DNA of 64,000 nt from Macrobrachium rosenbergii (lineage: Eukaryota > Arthropoda > Malacostraca > Decapoda > Palaemonidae): positions 48,225,203 through 48,289,202 of the forward strand of contig NC_089781.1 of NCBI RefSeq assembly GCF_040412425.1. The letters are read 5' to 3'. Shown here piece after piece: positions 62,906 through 64,000 of the stretch. Numbering within the stretch: the first letter of the stretch is position 1; every line of letters starts with the position of its first letter. The notes under the pieces are model-generated. The model ran no database searches. It had not been told where the DNA came from and worked only from the letters and a program-made list of their open reading frames with translations. Position numbers and translations under genes: made by a program.

Positions 62906-64000
62906 TTCCTCCGTCAAGCCTACACAGAAGTTTGTACTACTTGTGTCAATCTTGGACTGGGGATTTGTTTGCGCCAGAGTTTCAACTCTAGAAGAAGAGG
63001 AAACCAATTGCTCTTCAGCCAGTTGGGTGCCACAAGTACTACTTAACCTTTGAATGATCTGAGTTTGTAAAACTTTCATTAATAGGTTTATTGGTGAAAC
63101 AAATAAATCCTTTGCCACCTGTTCAGTCTATTGACATTGCATCCGTGGAGTGAGCTAGAGGTCTAGGTGGGAGCAATGTAACACGGAAGCTTGTGGTTGC
63201 TCTCTGTGGCAAACAGGTCCACCTGGAGACCCGGTACCTGAAGACAAATCCACTCGAATGATGCTTTGTCCAATGACCATTCCGACTCCAGCAGAGTTGT
63301 CCTGGATAGTGAATCTGCAATGACATTCCAACACCTGCTAGATGGGTAGCTGACAGGTGCCAAAGATGTTTCCTTGCCAGAGAGAAGATTGCAACCATTA
63401 CCTGATTGATATGGCTCAACATGGAGCCCCTTCTGTTTATGCAATGCACAACTACTGCACTGTCCAGTACCAGTCTGATATGAATCTGTCTGGTTGGACG
63501 TAGCTTCTTTAGTGTTAGAAATACTGCCATTGCTTCTAGAATGTTGATATGGAACTGGCGGAATACAGTTGACCACGTTCCTTGAACTTTCTTGTGTTGG
63601 GAGTATCCTCCCCACCCGCTCAGGGAAGCATCCGTATGGATCACTAATGATGGAGGGGGAAATTGGAGAGGCACTGACCTTGACAAACTCTTGACTGTTG
63701 ACCACGGTCGAAGCCTCTTCCTCAACACCGGCAGAATGAGAGACATCTTGTCTCTGTTTCTGCTGTTGGCTCGTCTCCGCCATACTCTGTTTATATCCTT
63801 CAGTTTGGCTTTCAGCAGCAAATCTGTCACTGACGCGAACTAAAGGGAACCCAGAAACCTTTCCTGGGTACGACGAGAGGCTCTTTTGTTTTTGAGGAAC
63901 TGCCTGGTAGCTTTGGCTATTTCCCTCCTTTTGGCTGGCGGAAGTGACAGTTTGTGTGTGTTTAGATCCCATTGGATTCCTAACCACTGAAACTGAGCCT
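62906..64000 (-). mobile_element. DIRS-B', second copy (partial, well preserved)
   Basis: It matches 27250-28345 almost base for base. An open 235-codon frame (63830-63123) covers the RT thumb end and RNase H with His-Thr-Asp-Ala-Ser-Leu-Ser-Gly-Trp-Gly near 63635, Leu-Glu-Ala-Met-Ala-Val-Phe near 63535 and Leu-Asp-Ser-Ala near 63455; a frame break near 63330 disturbs the last RNase H motif. The element continues past the window end. Confidence 0.85.
63123..63830 (-). pseudogene. DIRS-B' RNase H region, second copy
   Basis: This 235-codon frame keeps the first three RNase H catalytic positions in one frame, better than the first copy at 27376-28171, where a break separates the first Asp. After about 63335 the frame shifts and the Ala-Asp-Ser-Leu-Ser-Arg and DLFAT boxes are read in the neighbouring frame (63987-63163). 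Confidence 0.7.

Overview
The window looks like a transposon-dense, intergenic or intronic stretch of an animal nuclear genome, most likely a decapod crustacean (shrimp, crayfish, lobster or crab). The grounds are several families of DIRS1-like tyrosine-recombinase retrotransposons, a CsRn1-like Ty3/Gypsy element, pogo-like and hAT-like MITEs, long TA and CT microsatellites, and one recognisable host exon: the last coding exon of HMG-CoA synthase. DIRS1-like elements are known to be widespread in Decapoda, but no species can be named from this sequence. I see no prokaryotic operon, CRISPR array, rRNA or convincing tRNA.

Layout. 1-1.0 kb: an unidentified acidic, frameshifted ORF on the minus strand. 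1.1-27.6 kb: a head-to-tail duplication of a ~13.0 kb unit (1473-14480 and 14481-~27583). Each unit holds a plus-strand DIRS element (DIRS-A), a pogo-like MITE fragment, ~5 kb of AT-rich sequence with the HMG-CoA synthase terminal exon, a hairpin and a complete pogo-like MITE, and then a minus-strand DIRS1-like element (DIRS-B) fused to a piece of a sister element (DIRS-B'). 27.25-32.6 kb: the rest of DIRS-B', with a gag gene that appears to contain a 111-bp intron. 32.6-35.1 kb: non-coding duplicated AT-rich repeats. 35.15-40.35 kb: a near full-length CsRn1-like Gypsy element with both LTRs, its integrase split by a hAT-like MITE with an 8-bp target-site duplication. 40.35-45.2 kb: A-rich sequence, a minus-strand Gypsy RT/RNase H fragment, a possible non-autonomous element and a pogo-like MITE. 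45.2-51.9 kb: a third DIRS1-like element (DIRS-C) with inverted termini, itself carrying a pogo-like MITE. 52.3-54.2 kb: a ~350-bp satellite. 54.2-60.1 kb: a second, degraded copy of 32.55-37.95 kb. 60.1-64.0 kb: a third copy of 24.4-28.35 kb, joined to it at a sharp breakpoint.

Nearly every coding region is a broken transposon gene. DIRS proteins appear in the usual order: Gag, reverse transcriptase, RNase H, tyrosine recombinase. The inverted terminal repeats and internal complementary regions of DIRS-B and DIRS-C can be read directly and fit the circular-intermediate integration model of DIRS1. Catalytic lesions are common: a shared amber codon next to YLDD in three DIRS-B copies, a missing YxDD box in DIRS-A, YVDN in the Gypsy RT and HIN in its integrase.

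Sequence quality is a real concern. Unit 1 differs from unit 2 mainly by one- and two-base indels at short runs. The block ~54.85-62.9 kb is full of odd A/T-rich substitutions, and the same duplicated segment becomes almost identical to its partner after ~62.9 kb. Some duplications may be unpolished haplotigs or misassembly. No new defence, toxin or metabolic system was found; the most informative items are the host exon, the DIRS architecture and the duplication junctions.
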